In this document: positions 30,392-38,243 of the stretch, piece after piece
Layout: every line of letters begins with the position of its first letter
How positions within the stretch are numbered: the stretch's first letter is position 1
DNA from: Pseudactinotalea sp. HY158
GTDB taxonomy: Bacteria > Actinomycetota > Actinomycetes > Actinomycetales > Beutenbergiaceae
Assembly: GCF_009660225.1 (NCBI RefSeq)
Contig: NZ_CP045920.1
Coordinates: 1 to 64,000 of the forward strand
Reading direction: 5' to 3'
DNA: 64,000 nt
Translations under genes and position numbers: made by a program
Notes under the pieces: model-generated
The model's database searches: none
The model's input: the letters and a program-made list of their open reading frames with translations, nothing else
Told to the model about the DNA's origin: nothing

Positions 30392-31477
30392 TCACGGCCG
30401 GCGCTCCGTGGAACGCCGGGCGAGTGCGCCGGTGTCGACCCCGCGCAGCTCGAGGAATTCGCGCAGGCGCCCGCGCACGAGCAGATCCGTCGCGCCGAGG
30501 TCCGCGACCCGGCCGGCGCCGAGGAGGGCGATGAGCCCGCGGGTCTGGTCGAGCCAGCCGGTCACGAGCTCCTCGAACGCCTCGGGCCCGCCGTCGAGCA
30601 CGGTCTTGAGGAACACTCCCGCCACCCCGACCGCGTGTGCGCCTGCGGCGAGCGCCTTGACGACGTCGTAGGGGTTGCGTACGCCGCCCGAGGCGAGCAG
30701 GGCGGGGCCAGCCGCGGGGGCGTCGAGCAGGCAGGCGAGCGCGGACTGACCGAAGCCCGTGAGGAAGGAGTAGTCGGGGCCGGTGCGGCGCGCGTTCTCG
30801 ATCGCCAGGAAGTCCGTGCCGCCCCGGCCGCTCACGTCCGCGAACTGCACGCCCAGGTCGGTCAGCTCGGTCAGGGTGGACCGGCTCAGGCCGAAGCCGA
30901 CCTCCTTGACGATGACCGGGACGGGGGAGGCGGCCACGATCTCGGAGACCGAGCGACGCCAGGTCGAGAAGTCGCACGATCCCTCGGGCATCGCGGTCTC
31001 CTGCACCGCGTTCAGGTGGAGCTGGAGCGCGTCGGCCTCGAGCAGGTCGACGGCGCGGCGGGCGTCGTCGCCGCTGCGGCCGACCCCGAGGTTCGCCATG
31101 ACGAACCCGCGCGGGTTCTCCTGCCGGATCACGGTGAAGCCGGCGGCGGCCTCGGGCTCGTCGAGGGCCACGGAGACCGAGCCGCAGGCCATCGGCATCC
31201 CGGTGCGCGCGGCCACGATCGCCAGATCCCGGTTGATCCGGGTGGTCGTCTCGGTGCCGCCGGTCATGCCGTTGACGTAGAACGGCGTGGGCCAGCGCCA
31301 GTCGCCGACCGTGACGCTCAGGTCGACCCGGTCGGGGTCGGTGGTCGGCAGCGCGCCGTGGACGAAGTCGAGGTCGTCGTACTCGTTGCCCCGCACCGCG
31401 CCCTCCTGCTGCGCGGCGGCGAGGCGCACGTGATCGTCCTTGCGCTGGGCCCGGGTGGGGGCGGATTCGTCCGTCAT
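30392..31477 (-). CDS. fni: Isopentenyl-diphosphate delta-isomerase, type 2 (FMN-dependent)
   Basis: Interconverts IPP and DMAPP using reduced FMN. From ATG 31477 the 361-aa TIM-barrel protein shows RAQRKDDHVRLA (substrate-binding RKDDH), FYVNGMTGGTE, the LQLHLNAVQE region, PVIVKEVGFGLS, and the phosphate-binding ADVSGRGGTDF and LASGGVRNPYD. The ATG overlaps the mvaK2 stop by 4 nt. Longer upstream frames are not supported. Confidence 0.94.
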   Translation of the reverse strand: MTDESAPTRAQRKDDHVRLAAAQQEGAVRGNEYDDLDFVHGALPTTDPDRVDLSVTVGDWRWPTPFYVNGMTGGTETTTRINRDLAIVAARTGMPMACGSVSVALDEPEAAAGFTVIRQENPRGFVMANLGVGRSGDDARRAVDLLEADALQLHLNAVQETAMPEGSCDFSTWRRSVSEIVAASPVPVIVKEVGFGLSRSTLTELTDLGVQFADVSGRGGTDFLAIENARRTGPDYSFLTGFGQSALACLLDAPAAGPALLASGGVRNPYDVVKALAAGAHAVGVAGVFLKTVLDGGPEAFEELVTGWLDQTRGLIALLGAGRVADLGATDLLVRGRLREFLELRGVDTGALARRSTERRP

Positions 31478-32556
31478 CGTCGCGCTCCTTCTCCTCGGTG
31501 GACCGACAGTGCGAGCGGGCGGACGTCGCATGAGTCCCACTCCCGCAGGATACCGGCCGGGTCGACATGCGCCGGCGCCAGCGCGATCCCGCAGTCGCCG
31601 CCGCCGGCGCCCGAGGACTTGGCCGCCGCGCCGTGGCTCTCGGCGATCTCGCACAGCAGCCGCAGCTGCTCGGTCTCGATGGCGATCCCCGCCTCCGAAC
31701 CGAGGCCGACCAGCAGCCGGCGCGCGCGGCGGATCACGTCCGGGACGCCGCGCCCGCCCGCACCGAGCGCGGACACGAGGTCGTCGACGCACGCGCGGGA
31801 CTGCGCCACGAAGAGCCGATACCCGGGCGCGTGCCGCGGACGAGGCGAGCGGACGCCGTCCACAAGCGTGTCGGTGGCGGCGGGCGAACCGGTCCAGCCC
31901 ACGAGCAGCGACAGCCCGGCGGGCGGGGGCAGCGGGGTGATCGAGCAGCCGGCCCACGGCGCATCCGCGAGCGTGGCGGTCAGGCCGTGCTCGGCGCGAT
32001 GGCGGGCGAGGGCGTCCCGGTCGGGCGAGGTGTAGCGGATCCAGCCGCCGAACGTGCTCGCGGCCACGTCGCCGCCCGAGGCGCGCGGGGAGACCGTGAT
32101 CGTGGCCAGCAGCGCGAGGCGGAACCGCTCGAGCGGGGTGAGGCCGAGTCCGTAGAACTCGTCGAGTGCGGCGACGACGGCGACGGTCACCGCCGCGGAG
32201 GAACCGAGCCCGTACTTGCGTCCGCGCGGGTCGTCGAGGTCGCTCGCGATCTCAAGGTCGACATAGCGGGGAGCCCGTCCCCGGTCGTGGCGCAGCTCCT
32301 CGATCGCGGAGATGGCGGCGAGGACGTGGTCGCCGGGGGGGCCGGTGGCGAGGATGCGCGGGCCGTCGTCGCTGCGGACCCACCGCAACGGTTCCGGGCC
32401 GTACTCGCCCGAGTGCACCCGGCCGGCGCCGGTCGCCTCCGTCAGGCGCACGGTGAGATAGCGGTCGACCGCGATGAGCACGGCGGGCTCGCCGGGGTCG
32501 ACCACGGCGTACTCGCCGGCGACGAACAGCTTTCCGGGGGCCCGGGTCTCGATCAT
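31474..32556 (-). CDS. mvaK2: Phosphomevalonate kinase
   Basis: Phosphorylates 5-phosphomevalonate to 5-diphosphomevalonate. The 360-aa GHMP kinase begins MIETRAPGKLFVAGEYAVVD (substrate-binding motif 1), has the GHMP phosphate loop KYGLGSSAAVTVA near residues 113-125 and the C-terminal motif AAAKSSGAGGGDCGIAL near 315-331. Stop and start overlap those of fni and mvaD by 4 nt, indicating tight translational coupling. Confidence 0.93.
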   Translation of the reverse strand: MIETRAPGKLFVAGEYAVVDPGEPAVLIAVDRYLTVRLTEATGAGRVHSGEYGPEPLRWVRSDDGPRILATGPPGDHVLAAISAIEELRHDRGRAPRYVDLEIASDLDDPRGRKYGLGSSAAVTVAVVAALDEFYGLGLTPLERFRLALLATITVSPRASGGDVAASTFGGWIRYTSPDRDALARHRAEHGLTATLADAPWAGCSITPLPPPAGLSLLVGWTGSPAATDTLVDGVRSPRPRHAPGYRLFVAQSRACVDDLVSALGAGGRGVPDVIRRARRLLVGLGSEAGIAIETEQLRLLCEIAESHGAAAKSSGAGGGDCGIALAPAHVDPAGILREWDSCDVRPLALSVHRGEGARR

Positions 32557-33530
32557 CGGGGTGCCCCGGGCGGCTCCCCGGTGTCGACGAGCTCGGCGCC
32601 GGGGCCGGGGCCCACGTCGTGCACGCGGCCGAAGACCGACAGCCGGGTGGCGACGGTGGCGGAATCCTCCGGCCGGGTGAGCACCGCGATATTCGGCCCG
32701 GCGTCGGCGGTCGCGTAGGCCTCGATACCCTCCGAGCGCAGGGCCCCGACGGCGTCGAAGACGGCGACGCTCGCGGGTGAGAGGTAGCGGATCGGCGGAT
32801 CCGTCGAGGCGATCACCGCGTGCATGCGCAGCGCGTGGGACTCGGTGATCCGCCCGATGCGGGTGAAGTCCCCGGCGCGGCAGGCCGAGACCATCGACTC
32901 CAGGCTCGCCTCGGTGGCCCGGATCCAGCCGTCGTAGAACGGGGAGGTGAGCGCGGTCAGGCGCATCGCGTCCCGGCTCGAGACGGCCTTCTTGGTGCCG
33001 TCGAGGATGACGATGACCATGCGCATCTCGGGGGCGGCGATCGGCTCGGCGAAGGAGGTCTCGTCGCCGTCGCCGGCGTGCCAGATCGCCACGCCCGGGA
33101 TGATCGAGCGGGCGGCCGAGCCGGATCCCCGGCGGGCGAGGCGGCTGCGGGCGGCCGCATCCGAGGGCAGCCCGTACGCGGCGGCGGCGGCCGTGGCCAG
33201 GGCCGCGAAGCCCGACGCCGAGGACGCGAGCCCGGCGCCCGTGGGGGCCTCGTTCGTCGACGTCACGTGGGCGTGGGAGGCGTTGCCGCTGCGCTCGCGC
33301 ACGAGGTCGAGGAAGGCGCGCACGCGGTCGCGGGCGTCGCCGGTGTTCTCGGCGCCGTCGAGCTCGAACGCGTCCTGCCGAAGCGAGGGGTCGAGGGTGA
33401 CGGTGGTGCGGGTCTCGAAGGTGTCGAGGGTGAGCGAGAGGCTGCCGGCGGCGGGCAGCATGAGGACCTCGTCCCGCTTGCCCCAGTACTTCACGAGGGC
33501 GAGATTGGGGAAGGCGCGCGCGGTGCTCAT
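32553..33530 (-). CDS. mvaD: Diphosphomevalonate decarboxylase
   Basis: ATP-dependent decarboxylation of diphosphomevalonate to IPP. From ATG 33530 it is 325 aa, starting MSTARAFPNLALVKYWGKRD, the MVD substrate motif. The GHMP loop PTGAGLASSASGFAA lies near residues 89-103, and the catalytic aspartate is probably in ATADAGPNIAVL. ATG 33530 makes a 4-nt overlap with mvaK1, matching the other joints, so it is preferred to the GTG/ATG 24 nt earlier. Confidence 0.94.
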   Translation of the reverse strand: MSTARAFPNLALVKYWGKRDEVLMLPAAGSLSLTLDTFETRTTVTLDPSLRQDAFELDGAENTGDARDRVRAFLDLVRERSGNASHAHVTSTNEAPTGAGLASSASGFAALATAAAAAYGLPSDAAARSRLARRGSGSAARSIIPGVAIWHAGDGDETSFAEPIAAPEMRMVIVILDGTKKAVSSRDAMRLTALTSPFYDGWIRATEASLESMVSACRAGDFTRIGRITESHALRMHAVIASTDPPIRYLSPASVAVFDAVGALRSEGIEAYATADAGPNIAVLTRPEDSATVATRLSVFGRVHDVGPGPGAELVDTGEPPGAPR

Positions 33531-34543
33531 GCCGCCGGGACCGTGGTCGTCCACGTGCGCGGGGCGCCCGCGGCCCGCAGCGCGGCGGCGATCCGATCCG
33601 CCTGCGCGGGCGAGTCGGCGAGGGCGAGCACGCAGCCGCCGATGCCGCCGCCGGTCAGCTTGGCGCCGAGGGCGCCGGCCGCCGCGGCGTCCTCGACGAA
33701 CCGATCGAGGACGGTGCTGCTCACCCCGAGCTCGCCCAGGGCCCCGTGGCCGTCGGTCATGCGCCGGCCCAGCCGGTGCAGGTCCCCGGTGGCCAGGTCG
33801 TCGACGGCGCCGAGGGTCGCCTCCGTGAGACGGCGGATCAGGCTCTCGACGGCGGCCGGGTCCTCGCCGAAGCGCGCGCGCACGGAGCGCACGGCGTCCA
33901 TGGTCGATCCGTGGACGCCGGAATCCGCGATGACGAACGTGAGCGACTCGGCGATCGGCAGGGTGGTGGCATGGCCGCGCTCGAACCGGATGGCGTGGCC
34001 GGCGACGACGGCGCGGGCATCGAGACCGCTGGGGTTCGCGTGGGCGACCCGTTCGGCGACCTGCACGATGTCGTAACAGGTGTCGGGGCTCAGGTCGTGA
34101 CCCGTGAGGTCCGCGACCGCCCGCGTCACGGCCGCCGCGACGGCGGCGCTCGAGCCGAGGCCGCGCCCGTACGGGATGGCGCTGCTCACGTGCACCTCGA
34201 TCCCGGGGGTTCCCGCGAGCATCTCGGCGAGGGCGGCATGCAGGGCGGTGACAACGGGCTGGATCGCGGCCGGGGCATCGGAGGTCACGCCGCTGTACAG
34301 GTCGGTGAGGATGTGGATCCCGGGCACCGCGCTCGATCGGACGGTCACCTCGGCCCGCAGGTCGGGCAGCGGCAGGGCGATCGCGGGCGCGCCGTAGACC
34401 ACGGCGTGCTCGCCGAGGAGGATGGCCTTGGCATGGGCCGCGCCCGTGGCGACGGGCCGTGCCGCCGGTGCCGTCGCTCGAGGCTTCGCTGCCGGGGACG
34501 GCAGCGCGGAGAGCATCGAATTCATGGAGATCCGTTCGGTCAT
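33527..34543 (-). CDS. mvaK1: Mevalonate kinase
   Basis: Phosphorylates mevalonate to 5-phosphomevalonate; first gene of the operon. The 338-aa GHMP kinase has an extended, low-complexity N-terminus before HAKAILLGEHAVVYGAPAIA (about residues 37-56), the ATP loop PYGRGLGSSAAVAAA (about 124-138), catalytic aspartate in HANPSGLDARAV and C-terminal GAKLTGGGIGGCVLAL. The leader is long; a start at one of the internal Met codons is possible. Confidence 0.92.
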   Translation of the reverse strand: MTERISMNSMLSALPSPAAKPRATAPAARPVATGAAHAKAILLGEHAVVYGAPAIALPLPDLRAEVTVRSSAVPGIHILTDLYSGVTSDAPAAIQPVVTALHAALAEMLAGTPGIEVHVSSAIPYGRGLGSSAAVAAAVTRAVADLTGHDLSPDTCYDIVQVAERVAHANPSGLDARAVVAGHAIRFERGHATTLPIAESLTFVIADSGVHGSTMDAVRSVRARFGEDPAAVESLIRRLTEATLGAVDDLATGDLHRLGRRMTDGHGALGELGVSSTVLDRFVEDAAAAGALGAKLTGGGIGGCVLALADSPAQADRIAAALRAAGAPRTWTTTVPAA

Positions 34544-34665
34544 CGATGGCTCAGCATACGCGGATCCTTGCGGGAATATGACATCCCGACAGGACCCGCG
34601 TCAGACCTTCACACGCTGATCGGATGTCGGGTGTGGCGCTTCACGGGCACGGGTACTAGCAGGTC

Positions 34666-34694
34666 TTGACAGCCCCAGCCTTCGAGGATACGGT
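34666..34694 (+). promoter_or_regulatory. Sigma-70-type promoter of the secreted-protein cassette
   Basis: TTGACA at 34666-34671 and TACGGT at 34689-34694, separated by 17 nt, make a near-consensus promoter. It predicts a leader of about 95 nt before the TTG at 34798. Confidence 0.7.
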
Positions 34695-34701
34695 CTCGGT
34701 T

Positions 34702-34778
34702 GTGCCCCAGGGGAGTGTGGGGCACGTGTTTCGATCCAAGTTGATTTTTCTGATCATCGGTGGCCAACGTCGGCCACC
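34702..34778 (+). promoter_or_regulatory. Leader with two hairpins before the I36-like gene
   Basis: Two perfect 7-bp stems lie in the predicted 5' UTR: GTGCCCC (34702-34708) with GGGGCAC (34719-34725), and GGTGGCC (34759-34765) with GGCCACC (34772-34778). The second ends just before the AAGGAG ribosome site (34786-34791). A translation or attenuation control is possible; no known riboswitch class is recognised. Confidence 0.45.
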
Positions 34779-34797
34779 GTAGTCGAAGGAGACTGAA

Positions 34798-35265
34798 TTG
34801 GCTACGATGACTCTCAGGAAGAGAATTCTCTCGCTTTTAGCCGTAGTGGCTGTGGCGGTAACGGGGACATTTGCTCTCGCCGCGCCAGCACATGCTGGAA
34901 CAGGGTGCGCCGGGGGGTGGGTATGCCTGTTCAACAAGCCAGGAAACACCAACGGTTATGAGCGTGGGTACCAGTTCAGTGTTGCTAATCTGAATACTCA
35001 CCAGTGGGGTATCTACAACAACGGCGGATACATCACTCAGCCCGGTACCAGCGTGGGTAATAGTAAAACGGGCGCGATCAATAATCAATTCCGCATCGAC
35101 ACACTCAGGCTGTATTCAGAAACGAACTATCGAGGGGATTACAGGACCTTTTACCCCCGCAGCGGCTACTGGAAGGCGCCCGCCTATACATCGAATATCG
35201 GTAATGGTGGATATTCCGGTAATTGGGTCGATTACGGCTTCGTTAAGTCGCTAAGGGCGTACTGA
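34798..35265 (+). CDS. Secreted peptidase-inhibitor I36 / crystallin-fold protein
   Basis: A 155-aa exported protein: positively charged MTLRKR, a hydrophobic core (about residues 10-30) and a signal-peptidase site at AHA-GTGC (about 33). The mature part, with WVCLFNKPGNTNGYERGYQF and LRLYSETNYRGDYRTFYP, shows the two-Greek-key aromatic pattern of streptomycete metalloproteinase inhibitors (I36) and microbial beta/gamma-crystallins. TTG 34798 is preferred because AAGGAG is 6 nt upstream; ATG 34807 is the alternative. It leads a cassette with a lipoprotein and a MacB-type exporter. Activity, inhibitory or antimicrobial, is unproven. Confidence 0.7.
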   Translation: MATMTLRKRILSLLAVVAVAVTGTFALAAPAHAGTGCAGGWVCLFNKPGNTNGYERGYQFSVANLNTHQWGIYNNGGYITQPGTSVGNSKTGAINNQFRIDTLRLYSETNYRGDYRTFYPRSGYWKAPAYTSNIGNGGYSGNWVDYGFVKSLRAY

Positions 35266-35267
35266 CG

Positions 35268-36272
35268 ATGCGCGTGGGCAGGCGGTGGCAGTCTGGCCGG
35301 CTATTGCCTGGCACCGTCGCCCTCACTCTCGCGGTCCTCAGCGGGTGCTCTGGCGCGTCATCATTGCAGCCGTCCCCGCCAACGCTGTCACAAGCAGATG
35401 GTCCTAGCAATCCTTCAGCCGGGGAGGGGTCGCCGGGTGGGGGGCCTGGTGACGAACCGGGACTGCTGGAGTCGGCCTTGTTTCCTGGGGCATTTGCGAC
35501 GCCGTTGGACTCGGTCATCAACCCCGACCCACTTCAGTTCAGCGCAATCGAAGAGGCACAAGCGCGCGCGATCAACGAGTGCATGGCAGAGAAGGGCTTT
35601 CCGGCCTTCCGTTGGGAGGTGGATGAGCCGTTCGTGAACGAATGGTACGGCGTTACCGATCCAGAAGTAGCAGCGGTGTGGGGCTACCGGAACTCTGGCG
35701 CTCCCGAGTCTTTTGAGGGCCTTCCCGACGATGGACCTCAGGTCATGCAACCAGAGCCGATGACTGATGAGCTTGAGGCGCTGGTGGGTGCGGACGAGGA
35801 TTTGACCGCGGAAGTTCTCAATTCAGAGGGCATCATCGTCTATCGTTACGCACCCGATGCCTGTATGAACATCGGCATGCTCTCAGTGCGGCCGAACTAT
35901 TTCGAAGGTATCGAACTCGAGGAGCAGTTGGTTTCTCTAGCCGGGGAGGCGAGCCGGCAAGCACAGGACACCGAAGAGTTTGAGTCTGCGTTCACCCACT
36001 GGAACGACTGTGTGGAATCTAAGGGCGGGATCAGAACCAACAATTATAGAGAGCTAGTCGGAGGGCGCGAAGGCTTCCTGATGGAAGGGCCGCCTGGCGC
36101 AGCTGAGATAGCCGCCGCTACTATCGACGCTGAATGCAAGCGAGACACTGGACTCCTGAGAACATGGTCACAATTGCGGGCAGAAGCCGAAGCGGGGCTT
36201 CTTGCCCAGCATCCCGGCCTCCTTACCACCTATCTTGAGTACATGCAACCGAAGGTGACAAAGTCTGGCTAA
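35268..36272 (+). CDS. Lipoprotein of unknown function
   Basis: A 334-aa predicted lipoprotein: LTLAVLSGCSGAS contains the lipobox LSGC with Cys at about residue 27. A Ser/Pro/Gly linker (about 30-65) leads to an acidic globular part with ARAINECMAEKGFPAF, DACMNIGML, HWNDCVESKGG and DAECKRDTGL, suggesting paired cysteines. This C-x-x-x-G spacing resembles actinobacterial surface proteins of no known function. It begins 2 nt after the secreted-protein stop, so the two are co-transcribed. An immunity or receptor role is only a guess. Confidence 0.65.
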   Translation: MRVGRRWQSGRLLPGTVALTLAVLSGCSGASSLQPSPPTLSQADGPSNPSAGEGSPGGGPGDEPGLLESALFPGAFATPLDSVINPDPLQFSAIEEAQARAINECMAEKGFPAFRWEVDEPFVNEWYGVTDPEVAAVWGYRNSGAPESFEGLPDDGPQVMQPEPMTDELEALVGADEDLTAEVLNSEGIIVYRYAPDACMNIGMLSVRPNYFEGIELEEQLVSLAGEASRQAQDTEEFESAFTHWNDCVESKGGIRTNNYRELVGGREGFLMEGPPGAAEIAAATIDAECKRDTGLLRTWSQLRAEAEAGLLAQHPGLLTTYLEYMQPKVTKSG

Positions 36273-36324
36273 GGAAGCCGGTAGAAGGGCTGGGACAGGT
36301 GCGTGGAGGAGATGGGAGTCGACA

Positions 36325-37503
36325 GTGGCAGGCTCAAGTGGTGAACAGTCAGGATGGAGGTTTCGTGTGCCTGTCATTACTGCACTCGCTCTCGCCTTGG
36401 CCAGCGGATTTGGGTTAAGTCGTCTCACTGTTACACCGGAGAATGCCATTGTACCGGAATCGATTCCAGAGCCTGTATGGGCTGAAGTGACGAATGGCAC
36501 CTTGTCTGGGAGCCACACCGGGACTGGCACGGTAGTCGCGCCTGAGCAGGTCCCTATCAATATTCGCGCGGGTGAGAGAACACCAGTTGTCACTTCTCAA
36601 GCTTTGGCTCCGGGGGAGCAGGTTCGGGCGTGCGGGATCCTCGTCGAAATTTCGGACCGTCCACTGTTCGCACTCCCAGGCGAGATCCCTGCATACCGGG
36701 ATCTGGTGCAGGGCGACGGAGGTGAAGACGTAGCTCGCCTCCAAAGCGCGCTGCGTGAATGCGGATATCAGATCGCTGCAGACGGTGTGTTCGGTCCCGA
36801 AACCGCCGCCACGGTACGTTTGTGGTATCGGGATAACGGGTACCGCGTGGTGGAGCGCGAGGAGATGATCGAGTTATCCGAACCGGCTATGGATGGCGTG
36901 GCAATCGAAACAGACGATGCTCCGGCCAGCCGAGCATCCGCGGCGCGAAAACTCGTCGTCGTCCCAGCGAACGAAATCGAATACATCCGCGAAGGAGCGG
37001 TCGTTACTGAGGTCGTCCCGGTTGGGACTGTCGTGGATGATCCAGTCCTTCACGTATCTGACGGTTCATACCTCTTTGAAGTCGAGCTGAAACCAGCTGT
37101 TCGTTTTGACCTCCAAGAGGGTCAAGAGACGGTGCTCGATCTTGGCGGCACCTCGATCACGGTTCCACTTCCCACGCTGCCCTCAGAGCCAACCACGGGT
37201 AGCGCCGGCGAGCCTGTCTTCGTACTACGTTTGCAACTACCGCAAGAGCTTGATCCAGGCTCGGTAGGTTCGACTGGGACCTACACGGTAGCCACCGGTA
37301 CAGATGAAGTCTTCGATCGGATCGTTCCGGTGACCGCTGTCCGAACCGATCCTTCTGGGCGAACCTATGTTGTCAAGGCAGTGGCAGGATCCGATCCTGT
37401 CGCAGTGGAGGTGACCGGCGTTGCGGCTGAAGGCGGGTACGTGGCAGTCGACGGCGACTTGCAGTACGGTGACCGGCTCTGGCTTACTAACGAGATTCAT
37501 TAG
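36325..37503 (+). CDS. Peptidoglycan-binding periplasmic adaptor (HlyD/MacA-like)
   Basis: A 392-aa membrane-anchored adaptor. One N-terminal helix (about residues 14-33) is followed by a beta-rich barrel or lipoyl-like part. The PG_binding_1 domain is at about 128-170 (GDGGEDVARLQSALRECGYQ then DGVFGPETAATVRLWY), and a C-terminal adaptor-like beta region ends in GDRLWLTNE. Such adaptors precede MacB-type ABC exporters in actinobacteria. It starts at GTG 36325 with a GGAG about 8 nt upstream and is adjacent to the ABC genes. Confidence 0.75.
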   Translation: MAGSSGEQSGWRFRVPVITALALALASGFGLSRLTVTPENAIVPESIPEPVWAEVTNGTLSGSHTGTGTVVAPEQVPINIRAGERTPVVTSQALAPGEQVRACGILVEISDRPLFALPGEIPAYRDLVQGDGGEDVARLQSALRECGYQIAADGVFGPETAATVRLWYRDNGYRVVEREEMIELSEPAMDGVAIETDDAPASRASAARKLVVVPANEIEYIREGAVVTEVVPVGTVVDDPVLHVSDGSYLFEVELKPAVRFDLQEGQETVLDLGGTSITVPLPTLPSEPTTGSAGEPVFVLRLQLPQELDPGSVGSTGTYTVATGTDEVFDRIVPVTAVRTDPSGRTYVVKAVAGSDPVAVEVTGVAAEGGYVAVDGDLQYGDRLWLTNEIH

Positions 37504-37505
37504 CA

Positions 37506-38243
37506 GTGGGGCCGATCCGAGCGGGCTTGTTTGCCAGGCAGGGAGTGCCTGAAGGGGTGATGATACAAGCGCCTGAGCTTATGCTGAGGGGGGTTGGTCG
37601 AAGCTATTGGCAAGGTGATACGCAGGTCAAGGCCCTCGAGAGTGTCGACCTTCGGATTGAACCGGCCGATTACGTAGCAGTGACTGGTCGTTCCGGTTCT
37701 GGAAAGTCGACACTTCTTAACCTGATCGGCCTTCTGGACCAGCCGACTGCGGGAAGATACTCGGTAGCGGACCGTGAGACGACTACGATGAGCGTACAGG
37801 CTACTGATGTGCTTCGCAGTCGGGTTTTTGGCCTGGTGTTCCAGTCCTTTCATCTGGTGGACTATCTGACCGTTTCTGAGAATGTGGAAGCCGGTCTCAC
37901 GTACACCGGCTGGTCGAGATCGACGTGCCAAACGCAGATTTCCGAATCGATCATCAATGTAGGACTGCAACACCGAAGTTCAGCGAGAGCGAGCACCCTT
38001 TCCGGTGGCGAGCGTCAGCGTGTTGCCATCGCCAGGACCCTCGCCCGGTGCCCAAGCGTCCTTCTAGCTGACGAACCAACAGGCAACCTCGACCAGGCGA
38101 ACGCTGACATAGTGCTTGACCTGTTCGAGATGATTCGGGCGAGTGGCGTGACAGTGCTCATGGTGACGCACGATGAAGAGACGGCGGCACGGGCGGATAG
38201 ACGCCTGCGGATGCGCGACGGGCGAATCGACAATGACGCATGA
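37506..38243 (+). CDS. MacB/LolD-type ABC exporter, ATP-binding subunit
   Basis: A 245-aa ATPase with Walker A GRSGSGKST (about residues 62-70), Q-loop FQSFHLVDY, signature LSGGERQRVAIARTLA, Walker B LLADEPTGNL and H-loop VTHDEET. The first 17 residues from GTG 37506 are unlike the family, so GTG 37557 or ATG 37560, preceded by GAAGGGG, may be the true start. The stop overlaps the permease ATG by 4 nt. Confidence 0.88.
   Translation: MGPIRAGLFARQGVPEGVMIQAPELMLRGVGRSYWQGDTQVKALESVDLRIEPADYVAVTGRSGSGKSTLLNLIGLLDQPTAGRYSVADRETTTMSVQATDVLRSRVFGLVFQSFHLVDYLTVSENVEAGLTYTGWSRSTCQTQISESIINVGLQHRSSARASTLSGGERQRVAIARTLARCPSVLLADEPTGNLDQANADIVLDLFEMIRASGVTVLMVTHDEETAARADRRLRMRDGRIDNDA

Noticed and set aside
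29156-32035. Long plus-strand open frame over the mevalonate genes
   Set aside because: Same high-GC shadow effect; the minus strand carries recognisable mvaA, fni and mvaK2.
34798-35265. Lactococcin 972-like bacteriocin
   Set aside because: The secreted protein was considered because of the adjacent ABC exporter, but its aromatic Greek-key pattern fits the I36/crystallin type and the usual lactococcin 972 C-terminal motifs are absent.
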